Assembly (NCBI RefSeq): GCF_003115845.1
Contig: NZ_KZ819042.1
Coordinates: 1-36,349, forward strand
Source of the DNA: Brenneria roseae subsp. roseae
GTDB taxonomy: Bacteria > Pseudomonadota > Gammaproteobacteria > Enterobacterales > Enterobacteriaceae
Direction: 5' to 3'
DNA: 36,349 nt
Shown here: positions 27,833 through 36,307 of the stretch, one piece after another
How the letters are laid out: every line of letters begins with the position of its first letter
Position numbering within the stretch: position 1 is the first letter of the stretch
The notes under the pieces: model-generated
Seen by the model: only the letters and a program-made list of their open reading frames with translations
Databases searched by the model: none
Told to the model about the DNA's origin: nothing
Translations under genes and position numbers: made by a program

Positions 27833-27931
27833 TTAAGCCATTCTTCGTCCAAGTGCTGCCCCGCACGGTGGGATAATAATCACCACCACGCTAATCACGA
27901 CTAGGCTAATCACTAGGAATAGGGCTTTCAT
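27833..27931 (-). CDS. ilvL: ilv operon leader peptide
   Basis: A 32-residue leader peptide that senses charged tRNA supply and sets attenuation of ilvGMEDA. Its sequence begins MKALFLVISLVVISVV and contains five Ile, four Leu and six Val codons; three of the Leu codons are the rare CTA, as in enteric ilv leaders. The last part (PPCGAALGRRMA) is close to the E. coli peptide, which is also 32 residues. The gene is far too short for automatic ORF calling. The terminator follows at 27781-27808. Confidence 0.95.
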   Translation of the reverse strand: MKALFLVISLVVISVVVIIIPPCGAALGRRMA

Positions 27932-28284
27932 AAATAGGTTGTTCAATAATCTGCTGTCGAACGAATGCCTACAGAGTTATCACAGTCAGACATATGATGA
28001 CAACAATTTTTTGCATTATTAATTTTAAACGGCGGCGATAGAACATTAAAAAACACAGTCGAATCATAGCGTAGAGTGATATTCGTTTATTTTCACCCCA
28101 CCGCGGGAAATTTGCGGGTAGCCGCTAACTCATCATTGAAAATTGCGATCCGCCTCGAACAAATACAGCAAACTCATAAGAGAAAAAATTCTTCCCCGCT
28201 GCAACTTCGCAAACTCATCACGGCGCACTCCCTGCTGGAATGGTAATAACGCATGATGCCACCCATGCACAAGGAGGAAAGCAC
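27932..28284. promoter_or_regulatory. ilvL-yifB divergent intergenic region with ilvL promoter
   Basis: About 350 bases without a gene. On the minus strand a candidate ilvL promoter has -35 TTGTCA (27998-28003) and -10 GATAAC (27976-27981) with a 16-base spacer, placing the start point roughly 35-40 bases before ilvL. An AT-rich block (28004-28032) just upstream could act as an UP element or IHF region. The right end carries the strong ribosome site AAGGAGG (28271-28277) of yifB. I see no further gene. Confidence 0.5.
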
Positions 28285-29811
28285 ATGTCACTGGCGGTTA
28301 CCTATACACGGGCGATGATAGGCGTACAGGCCCCAGGTGTGTACATCGAGGTACACATCAGCAACGGACTACCAGCATTAACCCTGGTTGGCTTGCCAGA
28401 AACCACCGTCAAAGAGGCCCGCGATCGCGTACGCAGCGCGCTGATTAATTGCGGATTTACGTTTCCCGCCAAGCGGATAACGGTAAATCTCGCGCCCGCC
28501 GATCTGCCAAAGGAAGGAGGACGTTACGATCTCCCTATTGCTCTGGCCATTCTGGCGGCCTCAGAACAAATTGATGGGGCAAAACTCAGCCAGTATGAGT
28601 TTCTTGGCGAGCTGGGTCTCTCAGGTACCTTACGTGGCGTAAACGGCGCTATTCCGGCAGCGTTGGAAGCGATAAAATCCGGGCGCCAATTGATTTTGCC
28701 TGAAGACAATAAACAGGAAATGGCGCTGATCCCCCAGGGAGAAGCGCTGATGGCCGAACACCTGTTACAGGTTTGCGCTTTCTTTCAGGGCGACGGGGTC
28801 CTACTCCGCAGCCGTGATATTCCGCTGGAGATGGCAGCCGATGACGACATGCCGGATCTAAAAGATATTATTGGTCAGGAACAGGCAAAACGGGCGTTGG
28901 AAATCACTGCCGCTGGCGGCCACAATCTGCTGCTGCTCGGCCCTCCCGGCACAGGAAAAACCATGCTTGCCAGCCGGCTTGGCAACCTGATGCCGCCCCT
29001 GAGCGATGAAGAGGCACTGGAAAGCGCGGCGATAAACAGTTTGATCAATATTGATGCGACCATGAAACATTGGCGCTCCCGGCCATTCAGGGCCCCGCAT
29101 CACAGCGCCTCCATGACGGCCCTCGTCGGTGGCGGCTCGCTACCCAAGCCGGGAGAGATTTCTCTCGCCCATAATGGCGTTTTATTTCTGGATGAACTGC
29201 CTGAATTCGAGAGACGGGTTTTAGACTCGCTACGAGAACCGCTGGAATCGGGCGAGATCACTATTTCCCGTACCCGCGCCAAAGTTTGCTATCCCGCCCG
29301 GGTTCAGCTGGTTGCCGCGATGAATCCAAGCCCTTCGGGTCACTATCAGGGGATACATAACCGTCTGCCGGCACAGCAAATCTTGCGTTATCTCAGCAAG
29401 CTGTCCGGCCCGTTTCTGGATCGCTTCGATATCTCCATTGAAGTGCCATTACTGCCTCCCGGCCTCTTACGCCGGCAAAGCGCTCAGGGAGAAAGCAGCG
29501 CCACCGTCAGGGAACGCGTACTGGCCGCAAGACAAAGACAGATCCAGCGTGCAAATAAAATCAATGCGCGACTAAAACCGAATGAGATCGAGAAATACTG
29601 CCGATTGAAAGCGGAAGATGCCGCTTATCTGGAAGAAGTCATGAGCAGGCTGGGGTTATCAGTACGCGCCTGGCACAGGATATTAAAAGTCGCTCGTACC
29701 ATTGCCGATCTCGCCAACCAAGCCGAAATTCAGAAAAAACACCTTGCTGAAGCGCTCAGCTATCGATGTATGGATCGCCTGCTAATACAACTACACAAGA
29801 ATCTTGGATGA
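28285..29811 (+). CDS. yifB: YifB/ComM Mg-chelatase-like AAA+ ATPase
   Basis: A 508-residue AAA+ protein of the magnesium chelatase subunit-I-like family (E. coli YifB 506 aa). The Vibrio homologue ComM is a hexameric helicase that promotes branch migration of incoming DNA during natural transformation. Domains: an N-terminal Lon-protease-like fold (about 1-170), Walker A GPPGTGKTM (about 218-226), Walker B VLFLDELPEF (about 296-305), and a C-terminal Mg-chelatase domain. The frame is open 15 codons upstream, but the ATG at 28285 follows AAGGAGG by seven bases and gives the conserved start MSLAVTYTRA. It is divergent from ilvL and convergent with maoP. Confidence 0.95.
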   Translation: MSLAVTYTRAMIGVQAPGVYIEVHISNGLPALTLVGLPETTVKEARDRVRSALINCGFTFPAKRITVNLAPADLPKEGGRYDLPIALAILAASEQIDGAKLSQYEFLGELGLSGTLRGVNGAIPAALEAIKSGRQLILPEDNKQEMALIPQGEALMAEHLLQVCAFFQGDGVLLRSRDIPLEMAADDDMPDLKDIIGQEQAKRALEITAAGGHNLLLLGPPGTGKTMLASRLGNLMPPLSDEEALESAAINSLINIDATMKHWRSRPFRAPHHSASMTALVGGGSLPKPGEISLAHNGVLFLDELPEFERRVLDSLREPLESGEITISRTRAKVCYPARVQLVAAMNPSPSGHYQGIHNRLPAQQILRYLSKLSGPFLDRFDISIEVPLLPPGLLRRQSAQGESSATVRERVLAARQRQIQRANKINARLKPNEIEKYCRLKAEDAAYLEEVMSRLGLSVRAWHRILKVARTIADLANQAEIQKKHLAEALSYRCMDRLLIQLHKNLG

Positions 29812-29900
29812 ACGTTGCCGCACCGTTCAGGATACGTACAGATAAAACGGCTGACGTTTAAAGGCCAGAAATAAAAAATTTCCGGGAGAGTCCGAAGAGT

Positions 29901-29947
29901 GATGGGCAAAATGCCCATCGTAAAAAATGGGGCTATCGATCGCCCCA
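29901..29947. terminator. Bidirectional terminator between yifB and maoP
   Basis: Two hairpins lie in the convergent gap. GATGGGC/GCCCATC (29901-29907 and 29913-29919) has a 5-base loop. TGGGGC/GCCCCA (29928-29933 and 29942-29947) is followed on the minus strand by TTTTTT (29922-29927), a good intrinsic terminator for maoP; on the plus strand its tail is CTTTCTT, weaker but usable for yifB. Confidence 0.75.
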
Positions 29948-29955
29948 CTTTCTTA

Positions 29956-30294
29956 CTAATCGTCACTTTCGGTGTATTCTTCAACTGCGTCCATTTGCGG
30001 TTTACCGCCGGACAGCGTGTGGAAGCGCTTAGGACGACGGATACGATCCAGATATTTGGACCATATTTTCTCCATGTCCGTCTCAGCCTTACGTTCGCCA
30101 CGGCACATCGCAACAAACTGTGCCTCCTCCTCGGTAACGGGCTCACGTTTACCCAGATCAAGTTCGTTAAAGGCATAACCATGGCGTTCCAACAGTTGTG
30201 CTTCTTTAATAGTAAAGTCGCCGTGCCGGGAAAAACCACGTGGATAAAACTTGTTATCAAAAAAACGATTATTGGTAGAGAAGCTTTCCGCCAT
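29956..30294 (-). CDS. maoP: Macrodomain Ori organisation protein MaoP
   Basis: A 112-residue DUF413 protein formerly called YifE. In E. coli it acts with the short DNA site maoS next to the gene to organise the Ori macrodomain of the chromosome. The sequence is nearly identical to E. coli over residues 15-60 ([26 protein letters not shown] block) and ends in an acidic tail. The frame extends 28 codons upstream, but the ATG at 30294 with AGGAG eight bases before it gives the family start MAESF. It is divergent from hdfR, as in E. coli. Confidence 0.96.
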   Translation of the reverse strand: MAESFSTNNRFFDNKFYPRGFSRHGDFTIKEAQLLERHGYAFNELDLGKREPVTEEEAQFVAMCRGERKAETDMEKIWSKYLDRIRRPKRFHTLSGGKPQMDAVEEYTESDD

Positions 30295-30413
30295 CTTACA
30301 CGCTCCTGATTCTTCTATGGTCGTGTTGTTTATGGCGCGGAGTATTAGATAGGCTTGACATTGTGTAAAACAAAACATTTAAATCATTACGACAAAATTT
30401 TTTGGAGATGGGC

Positions 30414-31241
30414 GTGGATACCGAATTACTAAAAACCTTTCTGGAAGTCAGCAGGACAAGACACTTTGGTCGCGCCGCAGAATCGCTTTACCTGACACAG
30501 TCAGCGGTGAGTTTCCGTATTCGTCAGTTAGAGACCCAGCTTGGTGCAAATTTATTTACCCGCCACCGTAACAATATCCGCTTAACTCCGGCGGGAGAGC
30601 GGCTTTTACCCTATGCGGAAAGCCTGATCGGCACCTGGCAGATTGCCAAAAAAGAGGTCGCGCGTTCGCAACAGCACAGCCTGCTCTCGGTCGGCGCCAC
30701 CGCTTCGCTGTGGGAGGCGTATCTCACGCCGTGGTTGCAGTTACTCTATCAGCAACGGCCTTTACTACAGCTGGAAGCTCGTATCGCACTGCGTCACTCA
30801 TTGGTAAAACAACTTCATGAACGTCAGTTGGATCTTTTAATCACGACGGAACAGCCCAAAATGGAAGAGTTGGCGAGCCAACTGTTGGGAAATTTTTCAC
30901 TCTCGCTCTTCACGTCCGCGGAAAACGAGAGCAATCAGGAGTTGCCTTACATCAAGCTGGAATGGGGCGCCGATTTTCATCAGCAGGAAAGTCGGCTGTT
31001 GCCTAGCGATCAGCTTCCTGTGCTTACCACCACGTCCGCGCATCTTACCCGCCAGTTGCTGGCGACCACGGGTGGCTGCGCCTTCCTGCCCAGCCACTGG
31101 CTACAAATTTATCCCCATTTAAAAACAATAAACGACACGCCGCCCGTAGTACGGCCGTTTTATGCCGTCTGGCTACAAAACAGCGATCAGCATGCTCTAA
31201 TCCGACAGTTACTTAAAACGCCGATTGTCATATCGGCATAG
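30414..31241 (+). CDS. hdfR: LysR-type regulator HdfR
   Basis: LysR-family transcription factor; in E. coli it is an H-NS-dependent regulator that represses flhDC and activates gltBD. The 275-residue product matches E. coli HdfR strongly in the N-terminal winged HTH ([20 protein letters not shown], then [16 protein letters not shown]) and more weakly in the effector domain. The ribosome site decides the start: GGAG (30404-30407) is six bases before GTG 30414 but abuts the in-frame ATG at 30408, so the GTG is the real start and gives the family sequence MDTELLKTF. Confidence 0.92.
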   Translation: MDTELLKTFLEVSRTRHFGRAAESLYLTQSAVSFRIRQLETQLGANLFTRHRNNIRLTPAGERLLPYAESLIGTWQIAKKEVARSQQHSLLSVGATASLWEAYLTPWLQLLYQQRPLLQLEARIALRHSLVKQLHERQLDLLITTEQPKMEELASQLLGNFSLSLFTSAENESNQELPYIKLEWGADFHQQESRLLPSDQLPVLTTTSAHLTRQLLATTGGCAFLPSHWLQIYPHLKTINDTPPVVRPFYAVWLQNSDQHALIRQLLKTPIVISA

Positions 31242-31253
31242 ATAACATGCCAC

Positions 31254-32216
31254 TTAGGCACGTCTGGCTAACCAGAACGTGCTTAATGCTTTTTGCAATC
31301 CGATGAAAGCGAGCAGTAGAAACCCGATAACGATTTTTGTCCACCATGAACTCAGCGTACCGTCAAACGTAATATAGGTTTGTATCAGTCCCTGAATCAG
31401 CACGCCAAATAAGGTCCCCAATACCGTACCAACTCCCCCGGTCAGCAAGGTGCCGCCGATAACCACCGCCGCAATCGCATCCAGCTCAACCCCACTGGCG
31501 GCCAGAGCATAACCCGCTGACGTATAAAGCGAAAAAACAATACCGGAGAGCACGGCAAGCGTACTGGACAACATGTAAATATAAATGGTTGTCCGTCTGA
31601 CGGGCACCCCCATCAGTTCAGCAGAATAGCTACTGCCGCCGATAGCGTAGACTCGGTTGCCAAACCGGGTGCGATGCGCCAGCACGATTCCGGTCAATAC
31701 CACCATCAGCATCACCAATGCCAGAAAGGTAAACCGGCCGCCACCAGGAATACGCCATGCCAGACTAGCCAGTCGGGCGTATATTGGGTGATCGATGGGT
31801 ATCGATTCTTCCGATACAATAAAACTCATGCCGCGAATAAAGAACATGCCCGCAAGCGTGATGATAAAAGCCGGTAATTTCAGCGTATCAATAATCCATC
31901 CCATCAGAGCGCCAAACATCGCCCCCATCACCAGCGCGATAGCAAATGCAACAAATGGATCAATACCGTAGGTTCCTATCAACTTAGCCAACAATACACC
32001 GGTAAATGCGATCACGGAGCCCACAGACAGGTCTATCCCGCCCGACAGGATGACAAACGTCATCCCAACAGCCACGATGCCCAAAAACGCGTTATCGGTC
32101 AGCAAATCAAAGAAAACCCGCGTCGAGGCAAACCCTGGAAACTGACTGATACAGAACATATAGCCAACGATAAACACCACAATCGTCATCAGCAGGGGGA
32201 AATTTCGCTTCAGCAT
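31254..32216 (-). CDS. yjfF: Sugar ABC transporter permease YjfF
   Basis: Inner-membrane permease of the ribose/galactofuranose-type ABC importer, 320 residues (E. coli about 331) with eight to ten hydrophobic helices and the typical block FVILSGGIDLSVGSVIAFTG (about 54-73), plus AAVVIGGTLLTGGVGTVLGT near 250-269. Its ATG overlaps the ytfT stop by one base (TAATG), so the two permeases are translated in a coupled way and should form a heterodimer. Substrate by homology: furanose form of galactose. Confidence 0.92.
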   Translation of the reverse strand: MLKRNFPLLMTIVVFIVGYMFCISQFPGFASTRVFFDLLTDNAFLGIVAVGMTFVILSGGIDLSVGSVIAFTGVLLAKLIGTYGIDPFVAFAIALVMGAMFGALMGWIIDTLKLPAFIITLAGMFFIRGMSFIVSEESIPIDHPIYARLASLAWRIPGGGRFTFLALVMLMVVLTGIVLAHRTRFGNRVYAIGGSSYSAELMGVPVRRTTIYIYMLSSTLAVLSGIVFSLYTSAGYALAASGVELDAIAAVVIGGTLLTGGVGTVLGTLFGVLIQGLIQTYITFDGTLSSWWTKIVIGFLLLAFIGLQKALSTFWLARRA

Positions 32217-33226
32217 TATCCGAGCCTCCTGAAAATAGGGTGTAACGAGAAACGTGGTGATTGCATGATCAGAACGGCCAGCACGACCAACGCTTTCAAC
32301 ACCAGATTAAATTCAGGCTTGTATCCAGACAGCAAAATCCCCGTATTCATACTCTGAATAATGAGTGCGCCAACCACAGAAAGCAGTAAATTGAAGCGCC
32401 CCCCTAACAGAGAACCGCCACCAATCACCACGGCCAGAATGGCATCCAGCTCCAGCCAGAGACCTGCATTATTCGCATCAGCGCCCCGGATATCCGCCGT
32501 TACAATCACGCCGGCCACCGCAGCGCAAAGGCCACAGAGCACATAAACAGCAACCAAAACCAGCTTGGTACTGACGCCCGCGTTACGGGCAGAACGCAGA
32601 TTAATACCAACTGATTCAATGAATAATCCCAGTGCACTTTTACGTGTCAGCAACCAAAGCAGCAGTAACATCATGCAAGCAATGATAACCGGCATCGGCA
32701 TATAGAACAGCGCGCCACTGCCCAGCCTGGCCAGACCTGCGTTATCGAATGTAATAATTTGCCCTTCAGTAATCAGTTGGGCGATGCCGCGTCCCGCCAC
32801 CATAAGCATGAGCGTCGCCACGATCGGCTGAATTTGCAAAATCGCAACCAGAAAGCCATTCCACAACCCACATAACGCTCCTGCGGCTAAAGCCGCGCCT
32901 AGCACAAAATAAAGTGGGTGCCCTGCGGCGGTGAGCGTAGCAGCTGTCGCACCCGCAATGGCCATGACCGCACCGACGGATAAATCAATCCCCCCCGTCG
33001 CAATAACCAACGTCATTCCCAACGCTAATAGCGCCACCGGAGCGCCTCGATTCAAAATATCAATTAAGCTACCGAACAGGCGTCCATCCTGTATGTGCAA
33101 AGAAAAGAAATTGGGCGCGACCAGACTGTCGATCAGTAGGATTGCTATCAAGGCAAAAAGCTGCGGCATCCCCTTGGAGAATGTCCAGCGAACTTGCCTG
33201 ACAGGCTTGGCTTTACTGTCTGTCAT
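32216..33226 (-). CDS. ytfT: Sugar ABC transporter permease YtfT
   Basis: Second permease subunit, 336 residues, with a short basic cytoplasmic N-terminus and hydrophobic segments from about residue 22. It has the same family motif TLVIATGGIDLSVGAVMAIAG (about 72-92) and AVVIGGGSLLGGRFN near 268-282. The start is marked by AAGGAG, which itself overlaps the ytfR stop TAA ten bases upstream. It lies between ytfR and yjfF in one operon. Confidence 0.92.
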   Translation of the reverse strand: MTDSKAKPVRQVRWTFSKGMPQLFALIAILLIDSLVAPNFFSLHIQDGRLFGSLIDILNRGAPVALLALGMTLVIATGGIDLSVGAVMAIAGATAATLTAAGHPLYFVLGAALAAGALCGLWNGFLVAILQIQPIVATLMLMVAGRGIAQLITEGQIITFDNAGLARLGSGALFYMPMPVIIACMMLLLLWLLTRKSALGLFIESVGINLRSARNAGVSTKLVLVAVYVLCGLCAAVAGVIVTADIRGADANNAGLWLELDAILAVVIGGGSLLGGRFNLLLSVVGALIIQSMNTGILLSGYKPEFNLVLKALVVLAVLIMQSPRFSLHPIFRRLG

Positions 33227-33236
33227 TTACGACTCC

Positions 33237-34733
33237 TTATTGCACCGCTATCGCCTGCATAACTGCTGCCACGGAAATTTCGTGGTGATTAAGATGGGTC
33301 ACATGTTGTCGGTCCCTTAAAACCACAATGCGATCGGCATAACCCGTCAGTTCCTCCAGCTCAGAAGAGATCACTAACAAGGCCATGCCTTGTTCACACA
33401 GTTTCTCTATCAGACGAATGATTTCGGCATGCGCGCCAACATCAATACCGCGAGTCGGTTCGTCCAGAATCAGAAAACGAGGCTCTGTCGCCAGCCAGCG
33501 TGATAACAAAACCTTTTGCTGATTGCCGCCAGATAAATATTGAATCTCCTGCTCGGGGCCAGGAGTACGGATACCAAGCAGTTGGATAAAATGCTCGGCT
33601 ATACGGGTTTGTTCCCGCAGGGAAATAGGCTTCAGCCAACCTCGCTGTGCCTGAAGTGCCAGAATGATGTTCTCTCGCACCGTTGCCGCACCGACGATAC
33701 CATCGGTTTTACGATCCTCAGGACAATAGCCAAACCCCAGCTTACTGGCTTTGCGCGGCGTACGTATATGAACGCGCTTACCATCAACCCAGGCTTCGCC
33801 ACCATCAGATGTCTTGATGCCAAAAATAAGCTGTGCCGTTTCCGTCCGTCCCGAACCGAGCAACCCGGCCAAACCTACGATCTCTCCAGGATGAACGGCA
33901 AGCTCGAAGTCATTAATCAAACCACGTCGCCCATAATGTTTGAATTGCACAATAGGGTCACGAGTCACCCGGTTACGCTCACCACGCTTCAGTAAGTTCT
34001 CATCAAAACTGTGCCCCAACATCATCTGGACTAAATCAATACGCGGTAATTCACTGGTCGGCAAAGTACCGACCAGTTTTCCATTACGTAACACGGTAAT
34101 TCGATCGCTAATGCGGTAAACCTGATCAAGAAAATGCGTGACAAATATCATGCCGATTCCCCGATCGCGTAATTGTCTTAATATATCCAACAGCATATCC
34201 ACTTCTTTAGCGTCCAGGCTCGCCGTTGGTTCATCCAGAATAAGTACTTTTGCAGAAAGATCTATTGCTCTGGCGATGGCAACAATTTGCTGGATAGCAA
34301 TAGAGTAATTTCCTAGTTGCTGACTGACATCAATATTCAGTCCATAGTTCACCAGTAGTTTTTCGGCCTGACTGATAATTCTTTTTTGATCGACAATACC
34401 AAACTGGGTTGGTTCTCGGCCGATAAATAAATTCGCGGCAACAGATAGATTAGGTAATAGATTAACCTCCTGATATACCGTACCAATACCCAATGACTGC
34501 GCATGTGCGGTATTGGTTGGATTAATATTAACCCCTTCAAGAATGATTTCTCCGGCAGAACGACGATAAACGCCGGTAAGCGCTTTTATCAGAGTGGATT
34601 TCCCTGCGCCGTTTTCTCCCAACAGTGCGACTATCTCGCCGCCATCAAGCGTGAAGTTGACCTCTTCCAGCGCCTTCACCCCCGGAAACTCAACACTCAT
34701 TCCTCGAATATCTAATAACCGTGCAGTTTCCAT
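33237..34733 (-). CDS. ytfR: Sugar ABC transporter ATP-binding protein YtfR
   Basis: Tandem-domain ATPase that powers the importer, 498 residues (E. coli 500). The first half has Walker A GENGAGKST (about 38-46) and Walker B VLILDEPTAS. The second half has the degenerate Walker A GLLGSGRTE typical of sugar ABC ATPases, an intact signature LSGGNQQKV and Walker B FLILDEPTRG. I chose the ATG at 34733, five bases after AGGTGAG; an upstream in-frame GTG (34742) lies within that ribosome site. The gene follows ytfQ after 87 bases. Confidence 0.94.
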   Translation of the reverse strand: METARLLDIRGMSVEFPGVKALEEVNFTLDGGEIVALLGENGAGKSTLIKALTGVYRRSAGEIILEGVNINPTNTAHAQSLGIGTVYQEVNLLPNLSVAANLFIGREPTQFGIVDQKRIISQAEKLLVNYGLNIDVSQQLGNYSIAIQQIVAIARAIDLSAKVLILDEPTASLDAKEVDMLLDILRQLRDRGIGMIFVTHFLDQVYRISDRITVLRNGKLVGTLPTSELPRIDLVQMMLGHSFDENLLKRGERNRVTRDPIVQFKHYGRRGLINDFELAVHPGEIVGLAGLLGSGRTETAQLIFGIKTSDGGEAWVDGKRVHIRTPRKASKLGFGYCPEDRKTDGIVGAATVRENIILALQAQRGWLKPISLREQTRIAEHFIQLLGIRTPGPEQEIQYLSGGNQQKVLLSRWLATEPRFLILDEPTRGIDVGAHAEIIRLIEKLCEQGMALLVISSELEELTGYADRIVVLRDRQHVTHLNHHEISVAAVMQAIAVQ

Positions 34734-34820
34734 CAATCTCACCTATCCAGAAACTTACTATGTCAGGATGATTATTTATATAAACGTTATGGCGAGCGAG
34801 GATGCCCGCCATAGAAAATA

Positions 34821-35777
34821 TCAGTAACCAAGATCTTTTTTGGTCTCATATTCTTGTTTTGCTGTGTCAGGTAATAATAACCTTGATTCTGTTTGAATAA
34901 ATTTCTCCGGTTGCTTCCCATCATTTTTCATTGCCAAGAATGCATCAAATGCAGGACCAGCCATATTTGGCGTTAATTCAACGGTAGCATTCGCTTCACC
35001 ATCCATCATGGCTTTGAAAATATCAGGAACCCCATCAATAGAGACGACTTTTATTTGTGAACCCGGTTTTAATCCTGCTTCCTTGATCGCTTGAATTGCA
35101 CCGATGGCCATATCATCGTTATGCGCATAGACCGCACATATATTTTTTCCGTTTTGCTCTGCCTTAATAAAGCTTTCCATGACCTCTTTACCCTTACTAC
35201 GGGTAAAATCTCCTGACTGAGAACGAATAATCTTTATCTGAGGTGCCGAAGCGATACCGTCAGCAAAACCTTTCTTTCGATTTATCGCCACGCTTGCGCC
35301 GACCGTTCCCTGTAATTCGACAACATTACAAGGCTTGCCAGACATCTCTTTTACCAGCCATTCTCCCGCCACCTTGCCTTCATACACGCTGTCAGACGCT
35401 ACTGCGGCGGTGTAGAGTGATGGGTCGTTCACATCAATCATTCTGTCGAGTAAAAAGACCGGGATCTCCGCTTCTTTTACTTCCTGCAAAACAGGGGCCC
35501 AACCAGTAGCCACTACGGGTGCAATAAAAATTGCATCAACACCCTGAGCAATAAACGATCTAACCGCTTTTATCTGATTTTCCTGCTTTTGCTGCGCATC
35601 AGCGATTTTTAACGTTATTCCACGTTTCTCCGCTTCCTGCTTTGACACTTTGGTCTCGGCAGAACGCCAGCCAGATTCAGAACCTATTTGAGAAAAGCCA
35701 ATGGTAAATGGCTTTGCCTGTACGGCACTGCATAACACCGTACTGACGGCGATTGCTACCAGTAAACGCCTGTACAT
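34821..35777 (-). CDS. ytfQ: Periplasmic galactofuranose-binding protein YtfQ
   Basis: Substrate-binding protein of the importer, 318 residues, exactly the E. coli length. A signal peptide (1-21, cleaved after VQA) precedes two periplasmic-binding-protein lobes beginning KPFTIGFSQIGSESGWR. E. coli YtfQ binds galactofuranose. The start has AGAAGGAG upstream. It is the first gene of ytfQRT-yjfF. In E. coli this operon is far away near fbp, whereas here it lies between hdfR and trpT, and no regulator gene accompanies it. Confidence 0.95.
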   Translation of the reverse strand: MYRRLLVAIAVSTVLCSAVQAKPFTIGFSQIGSESGWRSAETKVSKQEAEKRGITLKIADAQQKQENQIKAVRSFIAQGVDAIFIAPVVATGWAPVLQEVKEAEIPVFLLDRMIDVNDPSLYTAAVASDSVYEGKVAGEWLVKEMSGKPCNVVELQGTVGASVAINRKKGFADGIASAPQIKIIRSQSGDFTRSKGKEVMESFIKAEQNGKNICAVYAHNDDMAIGAIQAIKEAGLKPGSQIKVVSIDGVPDIFKAMMDGEANATVELTPNMAGPAFDAFLAMKNDGKQPEKFIQTESRLLLPDTAKQEYETKKDLGY

Positions 35778-36184
35778 ATTTAACTCCTTCTGTGTAGTCT
35801 TACAGCTACTTAGTCAGATTGCAGGTACAGCGTAGAACTATGCCTTATCGCGATAGTGCTACCGATGTGATATTGAGAGTTTCTGGATACAGAGCTATCA
35901 ATCGTACATACGATAGAAAGCCTCTTTACATGTACGTCGACACTGATTAGTTTTAGTTCAATTGTCTGGGGGGATGAATGAGCAAGCTCACAACCTGGTA
36001 TTACGGTTATTTTGTGCATATTTACAGCCAATTAACCCTGTAACACCCAGGGCAAAAAATCATAATTAACCATTCAAAAACATAAGGTTAGAAAAATATA
36101 GAAACTAATCAGAAAAATACTGTCTTTCGCTGCGAAGCAGGACTGCGAGGGTAAAAAGAGAAAATTGAAAGGGAAAACAGGGAC
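35778..36184. promoter_or_regulatory. Upstream region of ytfQ with two palindromes
   Basis: No gene is visible in these 407 bases. Two symmetric elements lie upstream of ytfQ: the perfect 10-bp palindrome TATCGCGATA (35846-35855), whose central CG resembles LacI/GalR-type operators, and ATCGTA-CA-TACGAT (35901-35914). A CRP-like half-site TGTGA (35866-35870) lies between them. The promoter of the ytf operon is probably here, but I cannot assign -10 and -35 boxes with confidence. Confidence 0.4.
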
Positions 36185-36220
36185 GAAAAAAAACCCTTCA
36201 CGATGAAGTGAAGGGTTTTT
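36185..36220 (-). terminator. Intrinsic terminator after tRNA-Trp
   Basis: On the minus strand an 11-bp stem (AAACCCTTCAC paired with GTGAAGGGTTT, 6-base loop; 36208-36218 and 36191-36201) is followed by a long T-run (36185-36193). It lies four to six bases past the tRNA-Trp gene and ends the rRNA/tRNA transcript. Confidence 0.92.
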
Positions 36221-36223
36221 ATC

Positions 36224-36299
36224 TGGCAGGGGCGGAGAGACTCGAACTCCCAACACCCGGTTTTGGAGACCGGTGCTCTACCAATTGAACTACGCCCCT
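36224..36299 (-). tRNA. trpT: tRNA-Trp (anticodon CCA)
   Basis: The 76-base minus-strand sequence begins AGGGGCGTAGTTCAATTGG and ends GCCCCTGCCA with an encoded CCA tail. It folds as a cloverleaf with a 7-bp acceptor stem and anticodon CCA (complement at 36264-36266), as in E. coli trpT. In E. coli trpT is the last gene of the rrnC operon after aspT, and the same order is seen here. Confidence 0.97.
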
Positions 36300-36307
36300 A
36301 AATAGGG

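Noticed and set aside
30402-30413. Earlier starts of hdfR (TTG 30402, ATG 30408)
   Set aside because: The ribosome site GGAG overlaps or abuts them; only GTG 30414 has correct spacing and the family N-terminus.
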